From Nitrospirota bacterium (GTDB lineage Bacteria; Nitrospirota; Nitrospiria; Nitrospirales; UBA8639), in contig JAALKI010000013.1 in assembly GCA_011088105.1 (NCBI GenBank), positions 3,265-67,264 on the forward strand: 64,000 nucleotides of DNA, in the 5' to 3' direction. The notes beneath the pieces are model-generated. The model worked only from the letters and a program-made list of their open reading frames with translations, had not been told where the DNA came from and ran no database searches. A program made the translations under genes and the position numbers. How positions within the stretch are numbered: position 1 is the stretch's first letter; each line of letters opens with the position of its first letter. Below are positions 34,161-43,964 of this stretch, piece after piece.

Positions 34161-34769
34161 TTACTCAGGTTGATTGAAAATATGCCCTAAAGATTGTGGG
34201 AAGGTGACGGTTCCATCAGGGAATTCTTTCCCTTTTTGCCAAAGATGATAGATCACGCCATCAGTCTTTGATGCGGCTTCCGCTAAGGCTTTGATTTTAG
34301 TCGGATCATCAATATCCAAAATTTTGACACGCCCTGTTGCGATTTCTTGCTTGTGATCATGGAAATACCGATGCCATTGGATCAATGGAAGTGTGCGTGA
34401 AAGTTCTTTGGCCACAAAGTATTCGATTGCAACGAGTGGAGCATTCGGAGCGGTGGTTTCAAACAACAGGCATTGTAAGATCTTATCGGAAATCCCTTTG
34501 CAATAGTGATGATATGGCCCACCAGGTGTGCCATCGGGCATCAAATGTGGCGCCTGGATATGAATGGTATAGCCTTCAGCAGGGCTGCCTGATCCTACAT
34601 TGGCATTCTTTTTCGAACTAGTTGTACTAGGTGCAGACTTCATGCTGGAATGATGAGACTTCCCATCAGAGCCGAAGTATTCCACGCCAAATGCTTGGGT
34701 TGTGAGAAATGCTCCTGCCAAAAAACTCATGGCTATGACCATGATTATCGATTGAGTTGAGCGATGCAT
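34161..34769 (-). CDS. Exported DUF1264-family protein
   Basis: A 202-residue protein with a signal peptide, a Ser/Lys-rich linker, then a DUF1264-like domain (GGPYHHYCKGI, ILQCLLFETTAPNAPLVAIEY, LPLIQWHRYFHDH). Related plant proteins are oil-body-associated proteins; the bacterial role is not known. AAGGAGG sets the ATG at 34769. It is the first gene after the sigma-54 promoter, with a leader of about 230 bases. Confidence 0.78.
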   Translation of the reverse strand: MHRSTQSIIMVIAMSFLAGAFLTTQAFGVEYFGSDGKSHHSSMKSAPSTTSSKKNANVGSGSPAEGYTIHIQAPHLMPDGTPGGPYHHYCKGISDKILQCLLFETTAPNAPLVAIEYFVAKELSRTLPLIQWHRYFHDHKQEIATGRVKILDIDDPTKIKALAEAASKTDGVIYHLWQKGKEFPDGTVTFPQSLGHIFNQPE

Positions 34770-35014
34770 TGCAACCTCCTTCAGTAAAAACAATAGGTAA
34801 ATGATGATAGAGCCTGTTTTCTCTTAACAATGTTCACGAAAATGACGCGCTTCGAGCATTGTATTCGGTGCCACTGCATTCTGACAAACACCGTCATCGA
34901 GAGTCGATACCGATTCGCATAGTATACAAGCAAGCTCTGGTCTAGAGGAACTTCTTCTGATGATTGGAATGGAATAGCTGTGTGGCGAAATTCCAATCAC
35001 GTTGTTAAGGTATA

Positions 35015-35029
35015 GCAAGGCTCGTGCCA
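35015..35029 (-). promoter_or_regulatory. Sigma-54 (-24/-12) promoter
   Basis: On the minus strand it reads TGGCACG-AGCC-TTGC, followed by TA: a full match to the consensus TGGCACG-N4-TTGC, with the invariant GG and GC ten bases apart. Transcription would start near 35003 and run left into the DUF1264, cytochrome and secreted-protein genes. The gene for a sigma-54 activator is the next gene upstream. Confidence 0.85.
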
Positions 35030-35045
35030 ATTTCCCTGTGGTAAC

Positions 35046-35103
35046 AACTCTTTGAAATAGGTCATCTCAATCCTTTGAAATAGGTCATCTCAATCAAAGA
35101 GTT
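35046..35103. promoter_or_regulatory. Probable upstream activator sites for the sigma-54 promoter
   Basis: Two copies of an imperfect dyad TGAaAT-N5-ATcTCA lie 23 bases apart (about two helical turns). They are bracketed by a perfect 10-bp inverted repeat, AACTCTTTGA (35046-35055) and TCAAAGAGTT (35094-35103). Relative to the predicted start they span about -43 to -100, a normal place for enhancer sites of NtrC-like activators. Confidence 0.65.
35050..35095. repeat. Two-copy perfect 23-bp tandem repeat
   Basis: Unit 1 is 35050-35072 and unit 2 is 35073-35095. They are identical at all 23 positions, starting CTTTGAAATAGG. The units carry the dyads described for the activator sites. Confidence 0.95.
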
Positions 35104-35251
35104 ATGAGGCTACGACGAAAAGAACGGCATGCCGGGAAAGTCGAAATCGTTAAGCTGTTAACTTAACGTATTGTTGATGTGTTAATGAGTGATTGTCCTT
35201 CAACAACGGCGCGCTTTCTCGATACGCATGGCTTCAGCCAAGGTCACCTGG

Positions 35252-36622
35252 TCAGGAGATACCAAATCGTTGAAGTTTTTTCCAAAGGGTAACGCGACTG
35301 TATCCAAGCAATTTTGCTGCTTGACTGCGGTTCCCATTGGTTTGTTGAAGAGCGTCTTGTATGCGTTGAGGTTCAGCGTCATCTTCTTGCCGAAGCTGCC
35401 GGGAGGAAGACGTGTGTTTGATTGGACGGGACTGGCGAATTTCTGATGGGAGATCTAATAAGGTAATTGATTCGCCACTGATTGTGACAAAGGCATGTTC
35501 AATGGCATTTTTGAGTTCTCGGACGTTTCCAGGCCAGGAATGTTGAATGAGGTGCTGCAAGGCGTCTTTGGCGATATTTTTCACGGGACGTTGGTGAGTG
35601 CGAGATCCATCCGCAATAAAAGAGTTGACTAATAAAGGAATATCTTCCCGTCGTTCACGTAAAGGCGGTAGCGCAATTTCAAAGACGCGAATACGATAAT
35701 AAAAGTCTTCTCGCATCTCACCGGATTCTAATAAGCCTTTGACGTTTTGATTGGTTGCCGTGACGATCCGCACGTTGATTGTCCGTGCACGTTCATCTCC
35801 CACTCTTCGAATTTCGCCTTCTTGCAGGACGCGAAGTAGTTTCAATTGGAGGATGGGACTCGTGTCTCCAATTTCATCTAAAAACAGCGTCCCACCATCT
35901 GCTGCTTGAAACACCCCGATCTTGTCTCGAACGGCTCCGGTAAATGCGCCTTTGACATGGCCGAACAAGTCACTTTCTAGAAGCGTTTCAGGAATGGCGG
36001 AACAATTGATGGCATAGAATGGTTGATCTTTCCGGCTACTCAATGCGTGGATGGCTCGGGCTGCGAGTTCCTTCCCTGTTCCGGATTCTCCAGTGAGTAG
36101 AATTGATACCTCACTTTGTGCCGCCAAGCGAAGTCGGCGAAACACTTCTTGCATGATGTGGCTTTTTCCAACTAATTGTTGAAAGGCCTCTCGGGATTTG
36201 ACTTGCTCCTCTAGGACGGCAATCTTTTCACGAGCTAGGATAAACGCCGTTAAGTCTGTAAATGTTCCGATTGCCCCTTGGATCTGCCCTTGTTCATCTC
36301 TCAGGGCAGAGATATTGCCAAATAAGTAGAGTTCTCGTCCGTCTTTTGAGAGCACTTTGCATTCTTGATTACAGATACCCCATGGGTACGGTGTGGGGTT
36401 TTCTAAAAACTCCGTTAGTTTATTGAATCCTTTGCAATTTTGTCCCTCTAAAATATGACAGGATTTTCCAACAACGTCCTGGCTCGAATACCCTGTAATC
36501 CGTGTGGCCCCCACACTCCACGCCCTAATCATGCCATGGGCATCGACGGTAAACACCCCGTCTGCGATGGCGTCAATCATGGTACTGAGAATACTAGGAT
36601 TGCTGCGGAAATCTAATTCCAT
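35252..36622 (-). CDS. PAS-domain sigma-54-dependent transcriptional activator
   Basis: A 456-residue NtrC-type protein. An N-terminal PAS domain (residues 8-130, ending [13 protein letters not shown]) replaces the usual receiver domain, so it senses a ligand or redox signal directly. The AAA+ domain has Walker A GESGTGKE, the sigma-54 contact loop GAFTGA and Walker [11 protein letters not shown] Fis-type helix-turn-helix closes it ([20 protein letters not shown]). The PAS domain contains two Cys ([19 protein letters not shown]) that could hold a metal or haem. A consensus sigma-54 promoter with tandem dyads lies just downstream, making the DUF1264-cytochrome group its likely target. Confidence 0.92.
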   Translation of the reverse strand: MELDFRSNPSILSTMIDAIADGVFTVDAHGMIRAWSVGATRITGYSSQDVVGKSCHILEGQNCKGFNKLTEFLENPTPYPWGICNQECKVLSKDGRELYLFGNISALRDEQGQIQGAIGTFTDLTAFILAREKIAVLEEQVKSREAFQQLVGKSHIMQEVFRRLRLAAQSEVSILLTGESGTGKELAARAIHALSSRKDQPFYAINCSAIPETLLESDLFGHVKGAFTGAVRDKIGVFQAADGGTLFLDEIGDTSPILQLKLLRVLQEGEIRRVGDERARTINVRIVTATNQNVKGLLESGEMREDFYYRIRVFEIALPPLRERREDIPLLVNSFIADGSRTHQRPVKNIAKDALQHLIQHSWPGNVRELKNAIEHAFVTISGESITLLDLPSEIRQSRPIKHTSSSRQLRQEDDAEPQRIQDALQQTNGNRSQAAKLLGYSRVTLWKKLQRFGIS

Positions 36623-36706
36623 GAGGCGTGCTTCACTGGATAGGTCTTCGTTGCTCCACGCTCATTCGGTGTCGAGGGAAAAGAAAATTCGCTGCGAGGA
36701 GCAGTC

Positions 36707-37297
36707 TTATTTTTTTTGAGCCCGTTTGTGTCGAATGGGCTTAGGGGCATTTTCAATGGGGATAAAGACGGCCAACGCGACAACGGTCGTCCACACATTG
36801 GCTTTTCCAATCGCCGATTGGGTAATGTTTTGAGTGCGAACGATTTTCCCGCCCATTTTGAAGACTTGCTCTCGTTCTTTCCAGGCGATATCCGGATCAA
36901 ACTCAATGCCAAGCGTTGTGGCCAACATCTGTGCTGCGAGGTCTTCTGTATATTCTCCAGCTTCCTCATCGGTTTCACCATATGCGTGATGTTCAGAGAG
37001 GTACCCATAGGTTCGATGGCGACCGGTTGGAATAGCTACGCCAATAGAAGATGAGACCAACCGATTTCGTTCATTCGTTTCGTTTCTGGCCATCACACAA
37101 TAGGTAATCTCTCCAGGGTTCAGGAGTTTTTCGCCTCGTTTCCGTGGAATGATTTTGCAGTTTGGCGGAAGAATGGATGAGACCGTGACTAAATTACAAT
37201 AGGCCACGCCAGCGCTTCTGAGCGCTTCCTCAAAGGAGGCCAATTTTTCGCGGTGTACGCCGACACCTTTGGTGAGAAACATATGGGTAGGAACCAT
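36707..37297 (-). CDS. Pyruvoyl-dependent arginine decarboxylase
   Basis: A 196-residue proenzyme that cleaves itself to form a pyruvoyl group and converts arginine to agmatine. The cleavage region is seen as [11 protein letters not shown] (serine pair), preceded by the conserved [28 protein letters not shown] and [14 protein letters not shown] are further PdaD landmarks. The start at 37297 follows GAGAGGAAAC. The last 15 residues are basic. The product feeds polyamine synthesis, but no other polyamine gene is adjacent. Confidence 0.88.
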   Translation of the reverse strand: MVPTHMFLTKGVGVHREKLASFEEALRSAGVAYCNLVTVSSILPPNCKIIPRKRGEKLLNPGEITYCVMARNETNERNRLVSSSIGVAIPTGRHRTYGYLSEHHAYGETDEEAGEYTEDLAAQMLATTLGIEFDPDIAWKEREQVFKMGGKIVRTQNITQSAIGKANVWTTVVALAVFIPIENAPKPIRHKRAQKK

Positions 37298-37556
37298 GTT
37301 TCCTCTCTTTACGCGGTGTGGCAATACACACGCTGTCGAGACATAATAATAGCCGTCATATTACACGAAGCCTTCATACCCCCTGATTGTTATGATGAAC
37401 AGGTCTTCGCTGATGAGTCACACGGCGTGATTCCTGAACAGGGCAAGCACCGGGCGGCATCTTGCCAAATTTTCAGCGCATTCTGCAAGCCATCTGTGTG
37501 TTTTTGGGGTGCACCCTCGGCAAAAATCGTTACAGGAAACCTGGAAGCGTCTGTCT

Positions 37557-38993
37557 TCAACGTGGAAGATGAATAATCAATAACTTCGGTTCCGTGAGTT
37601 CTTGGATGGCATAACGAACGCCTTCCCTGCCTAGCCCAGAGTCTTTGATGCCTCCATACGGCATATGGTCAGCCCGAAACGTCGGAACCTCATTGGCCAA
37701 GACAGCTCCAACATCGAGTTCACGGTAGGCTTGAAAAATTTTATTGGTGTCTTGGGTAAAGATTCCAGCTTGGAGACCAAAGGGCGAATCATTCAAGAGT
37801 GCTAAGGCCTGTTCAAACTCATGATAGCGTGTGATGGTGACCACTGGACCAAACAGTTCATCACAGGAAACTTTCATCTGTGGTGTCACGTCCGTGAGGA
37901 CAGTTGGTGTCACAATGGCGCCATGACGGGTTCCTCCGAGCAGCACCGTCGCACCCTGTGATGTGGCTTCCTGAATCCATTGCTCGACTCGGCTTGCGGC
38001 CTTTTCATCAATGAGAGGACCAATGATCGTGCTATCTTCTAAGGGGTTCCCAATCGATAGGCCTTTGACCCGTTCGAGGAATTGCTCAAGAAAGGCTTCA
38101 TACACATGATCATGGACATACATGCGCTGAACAGAAATGCAGGTTTGCCCAGAATAGGAAAATCCACCTGTTACACACCGCTGAACGGCGAATTCCACAT
38201 GTGCATCAGGTTCGATAATGACACCAGCATTCCCGCCTAGTTCTAACAGAACACGTTTTTTCCCGGCTTTGCCCTTCAACATCCACCCTACTGCGACACT
38301 GCCGGTAAAGCTCAATGCCTGCAATTGCGGGTCCTGCACCATTGTTTCGGCCACTTGGTTGTCACAGGGAAGAATACTGATCGAGCCAGGTGGCAGGCCG
38401 GCCTCGAGGATAATCGATCCTAATAAACAAGCCGTTAAGGGCGTTTGAGGTGCGGGTTTAATCACGATAGGATTTCCTGCAGCCAAGCAAGGCGCCACTT
38501 TATGTGCGACTAAATTCAGGGGGAAATTGAAAGGCGTAATACCTAGGACGGGTCCGATGGGAAAACGTTGAAGCATGCCGATATGATGTTCCATCCCCGG
38601 ACTGATATCCATAGGGATCATGTCACTCGGAATACGTTTTGCTTCTTCGCTCGCGATGGAGAATGTGTGGATCGTCCGCCCTACTTCTCTCCTGGCATCT
38701 GTGATGGGCTTGCCAGCTTCTAGGCTCATGGTTTTGGCCAATTCTTCCTGTCGCGTGCGAATCGTTCCTGCGATGTTTTCTAGTGCAGTGGCTTTGACAT
38801 ATGCCGGCAGCTGACGGAGTTGGTGAAATGCAGCCATGGCGAGGTTCAAGGCCTGTGTGGCCTCTGTGGGGCCAGCTTGACAGACTTCGGCAATTACTTG
38901 TCCATTGTAGGGATTGGTCACAGGTGTTCGAGCTGCGGTTGTCTGCCACTCGTTTCCCAAGAGGAAGGGCTGAATGAATGGCGCCGAGCTCAT
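37557..38993 (-). CDS. NAD(P)-dependent aldehyde dehydrogenase
   Basis: A 478-residue enzyme of the ALDH superfamily. The catalytic Glu is in LELGGNAG and the catalytic Cys in FSYSGQTCISVQR. TPFNFPLNLVAHK and FTGSVAVGW form the cofactor site. Its sequence resembles the lactaldehyde / non-phosphorylating glyceraldehyde-3-phosphate dehydrogenase group, but the substrate is not certain. The ATG overlaps the stop of the upstream zinc-ribbon gene (ATGA), so translation is coupled. Confidence 0.92.
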   Translation of the reverse strand: MSSAPFIQPFLLGNEWQTTAARTPVTNPYNGQVIAEVCQAGPTEATQALNLAMAAFHQLRQLPAYVKATALENIAGTIRTRQEELAKTMSLEAGKPITDARREVGRTIHTFSIASEEAKRIPSDMIPMDISPGMEHHIGMLQRFPIGPVLGITPFNFPLNLVAHKVAPCLAAGNPIVIKPAPQTPLTACLLGSIILEAGLPPGSISILPCDNQVAETMVQDPQLQALSFTGSVAVGWMLKGKAGKKRVLLELGGNAGVIIEPDAHVEFAVQRCVTGGFSYSGQTCISVQRMYVHDHVYEAFLEQFLERVKGLSIGNPLEDSTIIGPLIDEKAASRVEQWIQEATSQGATVLLGGTRHGAIVTPTVLTDVTPQMKVSCDELFGPVVTITRYHEFEQALALLNDSPFGLQAGIFTQDTNKIFQAYRELDVGAVLANEVPTFRADHMPYGGIKDSGLGREGVRYAIQELTEPKLLIIHLPR

Positions 38994-39295
38994 GGCTGCT
39001 TTGAAGAGAGGTCCTCAGATGTTGTCGAGACGATTGCCGGAGTGGTCTCCTCAGTAGGGGACAGTGTCGGTATTTCCTCTGAGGCCGTTTGCGCTTTGCG
39101 GATCAATTCCTCGGTTCCCCAATCTTGAATCGAGTCTAGCGTAAAGGCTTCATAGGTCGAAACTTCCTGACAGGTTGGGCAGGCGGGCATTGGCACCTTT
39201 GCCCAGAATACTTCATTGAGACAAGCCATACACACAAAAAAGCTTGGTGCTCCCTCGTGTAAGTCGACGGACCAAAATCCTTGAGCCTCTGTCAT
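38990..39295 (-). CDS. Small zinc-ribbon protein coupled to aldehyde dehydrogenase
   Basis: A 101-residue protein with two Cys pairs, CMAC and CPTC, in the first 50 residues, consistent with a rubredoxin-like zinc or iron site. The C-terminal half is Thr/Glu/Ser-rich and probably disordered. Its stop overlaps the aldehyde dehydrogenase start by four bases. Function unknown. Confidence 0.68.
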   Translation of the reverse strand: MTEAQGFWSVDLHEGAPSFFVCMACLNEVFWAKVPMPACPTCQEVSTYEAFTLDSIQDWGTEELIRKAQTASEEIPTLSPTEETTPAIVSTTSEDLSSKQP

Positions 39296-39321
39296 GTTGA
39301 GTCCTCCTTTTCTTGAATATG

Positions 39322-40059
39322 TCAGGAAGGGAACTGGGGTTGTTGCTGAGAAAGATGGGCTCCCTGACTAGATGGATTGGGAGGGGAATGTTCTGAAGCC
39401 TTGAGCAGCAGTCGGTCGATCTGTTCTTGAAAGACATCAAAAGGGAATGCCCCTGGGATGAATAAGATCGGACCATCTTCTACTTGATCCGTGATGAATA
39501 AGATAAAGCCTGGGGTTCCCCTGACTCCTAAACTTCCACCTTCTTGTCGATCTTGGAAAATAGGGGTAATGTATCGTTGGCTTTGTACACATTCGGAAAA
39601 TTCTTGGGTGTTCAAACCAAAGTTTTTTGCTTCTCGGGAAAGCTGGTTCAGATCCGGATGGACTTGGCTATGGAACAATCGGTCGTGCATGGGCCAATAT
39701 TGTCCTTGCTCGCCAGCACATCGTGAGGCAATGGCTAAATCGAGTGCTGGCCCTGTCATGGTTCGAGGAAAGTCTCGATAAACCAATCGGACCTTCCCCG
39801 TTTGCACATAATCTGTAAAAATCCGTGGCCAGGTTTCCTGAAAGAACTTCACACAAAACCCGCAGGTAAAATCGGAATATTCAAGCAATGTAACAGGGGC
39901 GTCCTGTGAGCCTCGTTCTCGTCCGTCTTCGCGGAGCAAGAAATTTTCTTCTTCTCCGTATGCCGGTATCCATCCCAATACAGGCAAGAGGAATAGCAAG
40001 CCTATGAGGAACAGAACGTGATGCCGTCTTGTCTTATCCAAATTAACGATGTTGGTCAT
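39322..40059 (-). CDS. DsbA-like exported thiol oxidoreductase
   Basis: A 245-residue protein with an N-terminal hydrophobic leader (residues 14-35) and a thioredoxin fold with the active site FTCGFCVKFF. The helical insert and the cis-Pro segment SLGVRGTPGFILF fit the DsbA/DsbG/BdbD group. It probably makes or repairs disulfides in the envelope. It may matter here because many exported cytochromes need reduced or correctly oxidised cysteines. The tail after residue 220 is Ser/Gln-rich. Confidence 0.85.
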   Translation of the reverse strand: MTNIVNLDKTRRHHVLFLIGLLFLLPVLGWIPAYGEEENFLLREDGRERGSQDAPVTLLEYSDFTCGFCVKFFQETWPRIFTDYVQTGKVRLVYRDFPRTMTGPALDLAIASRCAGEQGQYWPMHDRLFHSQVHPDLNQLSREAKNFGLNTQEFSECVQSQRYITPIFQDRQEGGSLGVRGTPGFILFITDQVEDGPILFIPGAFPFDVFQEQIDRLLLKASEHSPPNPSSQGAHLSQQQPQFPS

Positions 40060-40165
40060 ATGTTATTCCTTTACACTGAAGATCAATGATGGATGAGGGT
40101 GTGCGTTGGGAATGTCCCTTGGCTATGTTCTTCCCTGGTTGTTTCCTATCGAGTGGGACAATCAG

Positions 40166-41059
40166 TCAGGCGACAATTTCCGTCCCAATCCCTTTATCCG
40201 TAAATATTTCCAGTAAAATAGAATGTGGGATCCGCCCATCGATAATATGGGCTTTGTGAACGCCGCCGTCTAATCCTGTGAGGCAGGCGCGTACTTTTGG
40301 CAGCATACCTTCGCTAATCGTTCCTTTTTTGATCATGCGTTCAGTGTTTTGTCGAGTCAGTGTGGAGAGATGGTGGCCGTTTGCGTCACGGATGCCTTTC
40401 ACGTCAGTGAGCACCAACAGTTTTTCAGCCTGCACGGCAGCAGCGATTCCTCCTGCAACGAGGTCCGCGTTGATATTATACGACTTTCCTTTTTTATCGG
40501 CACCAATCGGGGCAATGACCGGAATAAAATGGTCCTGTTGCAGTTTCGTCAGAATGTGTGGATCCACCGTATCGACGGCCCCGACGAGTCCATATTCATC
40601 ATCATCTAGGCCTTGGCTGTCTTGGGCCAAGCCGACAGACCAAGCTTTGGCACTAAAGGGTTTGGCTTGGATGAGTGCACCATCTTTTCCCGTCAACCCT
40701 ACAGCCTTTGCGCCATGCTGATTAAGGAGGGTCACGATTTCTTTGTTGATTTTTCCACCTAGTACCATTTCGACCACTTCCATGGTAGCCTGATCCGTGA
40801 CACGGACGCCACGCCGAAAAGTTGGCTTAATGTCGAGTCGAGATAACATGTGATTGATTTGAGGGCCTCCGCCATGGATAATCAACGGATTGAGCCCGAC
40901 GTATTTCATCAGTGCCACGTCTTCTGCAAACCCATTTTTCAGGGCTTCATCCGTCATCGCTTTCCCGCCATATTTGATGACGACCGTTTTGCCAGCGAAT
41001 GTGCGGATATACGGAAGTGCTTCAATCAGGACATCGGCTTTTTTGATGAGGCGTTCCAT
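40166..41059 (-). CDS. argB: Acetylglutamate kinase
   Basis: A 297-residue amino-acid kinase of arginine biosynthesis. The phosphate-binding KYGGKAM, the substrate loop HGGGPQINHML and the C-terminal MLPKVRACLTGLDGGVHKAHIIDG are all typical. The N-terminal extension before KYGG (about 26 residues) is that of the arginine-inhibited hexameric type. It lies 20 bases after hslU on the same strand, the last gene of the trmFO-xerC-hslV-hslU-argB group. Confidence 0.96.
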   Translation of the reverse strand: MERLIKKADVLIEALPYIRTFAGKTVVIKYGGKAMTDEALKNGFAEDVALMKYVGLNPLIIHGGGPQINHMLSRLDIKPTFRRGVRVTDQATMEVVEMVLGGKINKEIVTLLNQHGAKAVGLTGKDGALIQAKPFSAKAWSVGLAQDSQGLDDDEYGLVGAVDTVDPHILTKLQQDHFIPVIAPIGADKKGKSYNINADLVAGGIAAAVQAEKLLVLTDVKGIRDANGHHLSTLTRQNTERMIKKGTISEGMLPKVRACLTGLDGGVHKAHIIDGRIPHSILLEIFTDKGIGTEIVA

Positions 41060-41079
41060 AATGAATGGTGTGTATCTTT

Positions 41080-42492
41080 TTACAGAATAAAGCGGCTTAG
41101 ATCCTGATCTTTAATAATGTCTTTGAGGTGGTCTTGCACGTACGTCGCATCAATCAGCACTTTTTTCTCTGCGAGTTCTTGAGCTTCAAAGGACACGTCT
41201 TCCAACAGTCGTTCAACGATGGTAAAGAGACGACGAGCTCCGATGTTTTCTGTCCGATCATTGACTTCAACCGCCGTGGCAGCAATTTCTTCCAGCCCAT
41301 CTTGAGTAAATTCTAAGAGAATCCCTTCGGTGGCGAGCAATGCTTGATACTGTTTGACCAATGCACTTCGGGGTTCCGTCAGAATCCGGATCAAGTCGTC
41401 TTTGGTTAAGGCTTCGAGTTCCACGCGAATGGGAAACCGGCCTTGGAGTTCCGGGATCAGGTCAGATGGCTTGGCGACATGAAAGGCCCCAGCAGCGACA
41501 AATAAAATATGGTCGGTGTGGACCGGTCCATGCTTGGTGCTGACAGTTGAGCCTTCGACGATGGGCAGTAAGTCTCGCTGGACGCCTTCCCGTGAGACAT
41601 CTGGGCCCATGCTTTTTTCCCGCCCAGCAATTTTGTCGATTTCATCGAGAAAGACAATGCCCGTTTGTTCGACATGCGAAATGGCTTCTTTGATGACTTC
41701 TTCCATATCAATGAGTTTTTGGGCTTCTTCTTGGGCCAAAACTTTCAAGGCCTCGGGAACTTTCAAAACCCGATTCTTTTTCTTGCCGGGAATCAACCCG
41801 CCGAGCATTTCTCGTAAATTGCTTTCGAGGTCTTCCATTCCGCCGACATTTCCACCGACATTAGAAATAATCCCAATTGGCAATCCACCGCGTTCATTGA
41901 TTTCAATGTCCACAGTTCGATTGGCCAATTTCCCATCACGCAATTGTTGGCGCAGTTTGCTTCTGGTGTTGTCAACGGGTTTGGTGTCACGCTGGGTGCC
42001 TTCCAGACTTCCGTCTTCCTGTTCTTTGGGGCGTGGTGAGGGGCTGGGTGGGAGAAGAAGATCCAGCAGCCGTTCTTCCCCGAGTTCATCCGCTTGCTTT
42101 TGGACTTGGTCCAAATAGGCTGTTTTGACCATGCTTACCGATTGCTCTGTAAGATCTCGAATGATTGATTCCACATCACGCCCGATGTACCCAACCTCGG
42201 TAAACTTTGAGGCCTCAACTTTCACAAACGGGGCATCGGCTAGCTTAGCCAATCGCCGGGAGATTTCTGTCTTCCCTACACCGGTTGGGCCAATCATAAT
42301 GATATTTTTGGGAAACACTTCTTCTCGGAGATCAGAAGGCAACTGCTGGCGGCGCCACCGATTTCTCAGGGCAATGGCAACCATGCGTTTGGCATCACGT
42401 TGTCCAATGACATAGCGATCTAGTTCTTCCACAATTTGACGAGGGGTGAGGGCATCGAGCCCTTGGCCATCTTTTTTAGTATGTGCGCTCAT
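41080..42492 (-). CDS. hslU: HslU unfoldase of the HslUV protease
   Basis: A 470-residue AAA+ ATPase (ClpY). It starts with [16 protein letters not shown], has Walker [16 protein letters not shown] and Walker [11 protein letters not shown], and an I-domain between them. The C-terminus ends DLSRFIL, the tail that inserts into HslV. It feeds unfolded proteins to HslV, whose gene lies just upstream (3-base gap). Confidence 0.97.
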   Translation of the reverse strand: MSAHTKKDGQGLDALTPRQIVEELDRYVIGQRDAKRMVAIALRNRWRRQQLPSDLREEVFPKNIIMIGPTGVGKTEISRRLAKLADAPFVKVEASKFTEVGYIGRDVESIIRDLTEQSVSMVKTAYLDQVQKQADELGEERLLDLLLPPSPSPRPKEQEDGSLEGTQRDTKPVDNTRSKLRQQLRDGKLANRTVDIEINERGGLPIGIISNVGGNVGGMEDLESNLREMLGGLIPGKKKNRVLKVPEALKVLAQEEAQKLIDMEEVIKEAISHVEQTGIVFLDEIDKIAGREKSMGPDVSREGVQRDLLPIVEGSTVSTKHGPVHTDHILFVAAGAFHVAKPSDLIPELQGRFPIRVELEALTKDDLIRILTEPRSALVKQYQALLATEGILLEFTQDGLEEIAATAVEVNDRTENIGARRLFTIVERLLEDVSFEAQELAEKKVLIDATYVQDHLKDIIKDQDLSRFIL

Positions 42493-42495
42493 GGC

Positions 42496-43032
42496 TTACG
42501 GTGTCAGCTCCTCCATGTTGAGATGTTGGTTGGTATAGATATCAATCCCACCAGCAATCCGCATCGATTCTTGGACGATGGTCCGTGCCTCTAATGAGGA
42601 GTGTGTGAGGAGTGCACGGGCAGCAGCTAACGCATACGTGCCACCTGAGCCAATCGCCAGAATTCCGTCTTCTGGCTCCACCACATCCCCGTTGCCTGAG
42701 ATCACAAACGCATGTTCAAGGTCTGCCACTGCGAGCAGTGCTTCCAATCGTCGTAAGATGCGGTCGGTCCGCCAGTCTTTGGCGAGTTCAACAGCAGCAC
42801 GTGTTAAGTTTCCTCGATATTCTTCCAGCTTGACGTCAAACTTCTCGAATAACGTGAAGGCATCCGCCGTTGCGCCTGCAAAGCCAGCTAAGACGGTGTC
42901 ATGGTGCATTCTTCGCAATTTGCGCGCCTGACTTTTCATAATTGTCGAACCGACAGTGACTTGTCCGTCAGATCCCATGGCGACGGCCCCATTCCTTTTG
43001 ACACACAGGATTGTTGTAGAGCGAATTTTCAT
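42496..43032 (-). CDS. hslV: HslV peptidase of the HslUV protease
   Basis: A 178-residue proteasome-beta-like protease (ClpQ). The catalytic N-terminal Thr after processing is in [12 protein letters not shown], so a propeptide of five or six residues is removed. [13 protein letters not shown] and [14 protein letters not shown] are conserved. It overlaps the xerC stop codon by four bases and precedes hslU. Confidence 0.97.
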   Translation of the reverse strand: MKIRSTTILCVKRNGAVAMGSDGQVTVGSTIMKSQARKLRRMHHDTVLAGFAGATADAFTLFEKFDVKLEEYRGNLTRAAVELAKDWRTDRILRRLEALLAVADLEHAFVISGNGDVVEPEDGILAIGSGGTYALAAARALLTHSSLEARTIVQESMRIAGGIDIYTNQHLNMEELTP

Positions 43033-43964
43033 AAGGGGGACCTTTGTGATGGTGTGATGTTCCGCGATCGAGGATGCGCACGATCATAGGTTTCCATCAA
43101 CCGATCGGTGGCAACATGTGTATATTTTTGAGTCGTGGCTAAGGAGCGATGACCAAGGAGTTCTTGAATGCTTCGGAGATCCGCGCCTTCATCCAACAAA
43201 TGGGTGGCATAGGAATGTCTGAGGGTATGTGGTGTAATCGAGCCATGTGGCAAGAGAGTCGAATAGCGTTTCACTAAGCGTTCGATACTGCGTGCTGATA
43301 ATCGACCGCCTCGGGCGTTTGTAAACAATGGGTCCTCCTGATTCCACTGAAGTTGGCGTTTTCCGACCAGCGAACGTTCATATGCTCGTATGGCCTCAAT
43401 AGCGACCTGCCCAATGGGCACAAGCCGTTCTTTTTTCCCTTTTCCTCGTAGTCGAACCATTCCCTCGTTCAAGTCAATGTCTTGTCCGTTCATCCCGACG
43501 AGTTCACTGACGCGCGCGCCGGTAGAATACAGAGTTTCCAAAATGGCACGGTCTCGGATAGCCGTTGGGTGAGTACCCTTGGGAAATTCCATCAGTCGAT
43601 TAGCATCATCCTTTGTCAAGACATTAGGTAAACGGCTTCCAATACGGGGTGTCCGGATTTTGGCTGCCGGGTTTTCAGTCAGGTGATTGTCCTGCATGAG
43701 AAATCGGTATAAGCTTCGAATCGAAGACAGTTTTCGAGCCAAGGACGTTTTTTTCTCCTGCTTTTCAGCCAGCCAGGCTAAATAACGGCGGATCGTTAGT
43801 GCCGTAATCGACTGAGGGGAAGGACTGGAAGACCCTGGGCTCTCAATCGTTGTCACAAATGTCAGAAATTGGCGAAGATCGGAGCGATAGCTGCGAATCG
43901 TTTCCTTGGATGCTCCCCGCTCAAGATCCAAGTACCTCACAAAATTTCGTATTGCGTTGTCCAT
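43029..43964 (-). CDS. xerC: Tyrosine recombinase XerC
   Basis: A 311-residue tyrosine recombinase with the full catalytic set: Arg in [10 protein letters not shown], Lys in the beta hairpin [12 protein letters not shown], HxxR in [12 protein letters not shown], His in [11 protein letters not shown] and the nucleophile Tyr in KYTHV. Its place between trmFO and hslV is a conserved arrangement for the chromosome-dimer-resolving XerC. It overlaps trmFO by 28 bases. Confidence 0.94.
   Translation of the reverse strand: MDNAIRNFVRYLDLERGASKETIRSYRSDLRQFLTFVTTIESPGSSSPSPQSITALTIRRYLAWLAEKQEKKTSLARKLSSIRSLYRFLMQDNHLTENPAAKIRTPRIGSRLPNVLTKDDANRLMEFPKGTHPTAIRDRAILETLYSTGARVSELVGMNGQDIDLNEGMVRLRGKGKKERLVPIGQVAIEAIRAYERSLVGKRQLQWNQEDPLFTNARGGRLSARSIERLVKRYSTLLPHGSITPHTLRHSYATHLLDEGADLRSIQELLGHRSLATTQKYTHVATDRLMETYDRAHPRSRNITPSQRSPL

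Larger units (their letters stand above)
34770..35251. other. 482-base regulatory gap
   Basis: Upstream region of the DUF1264 gene. It holds the sigma-54 promoter (35015-35029), the repeat/dyad element (35046-35103) and an AT-rich hairpin CGTTAAG/CTTAACG (35148-35168) nearer the activator gene's 3' end. Short frames in the leader have no ribosome site and look spurious. Confidence 0.7.

Noticed and set aside
34781-35030. Short frames in the leader of the DUF1264 gene
   Set aside because: They begin with TTG or upstream of the predicted transcript start and lack ribosome sites.
35148-35168. AT-rich hairpin CGTTAAG/CTTAACG as terminator of the activator gene
   Set aside because: Weak stem and no T run on the minus strand; left as an unassigned dyad.
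41516-42118. 200-codon plus-strand frame inside hslU
   Set aside because: Ser/Arg/Pro-rich shadow of hslU; no start signals.
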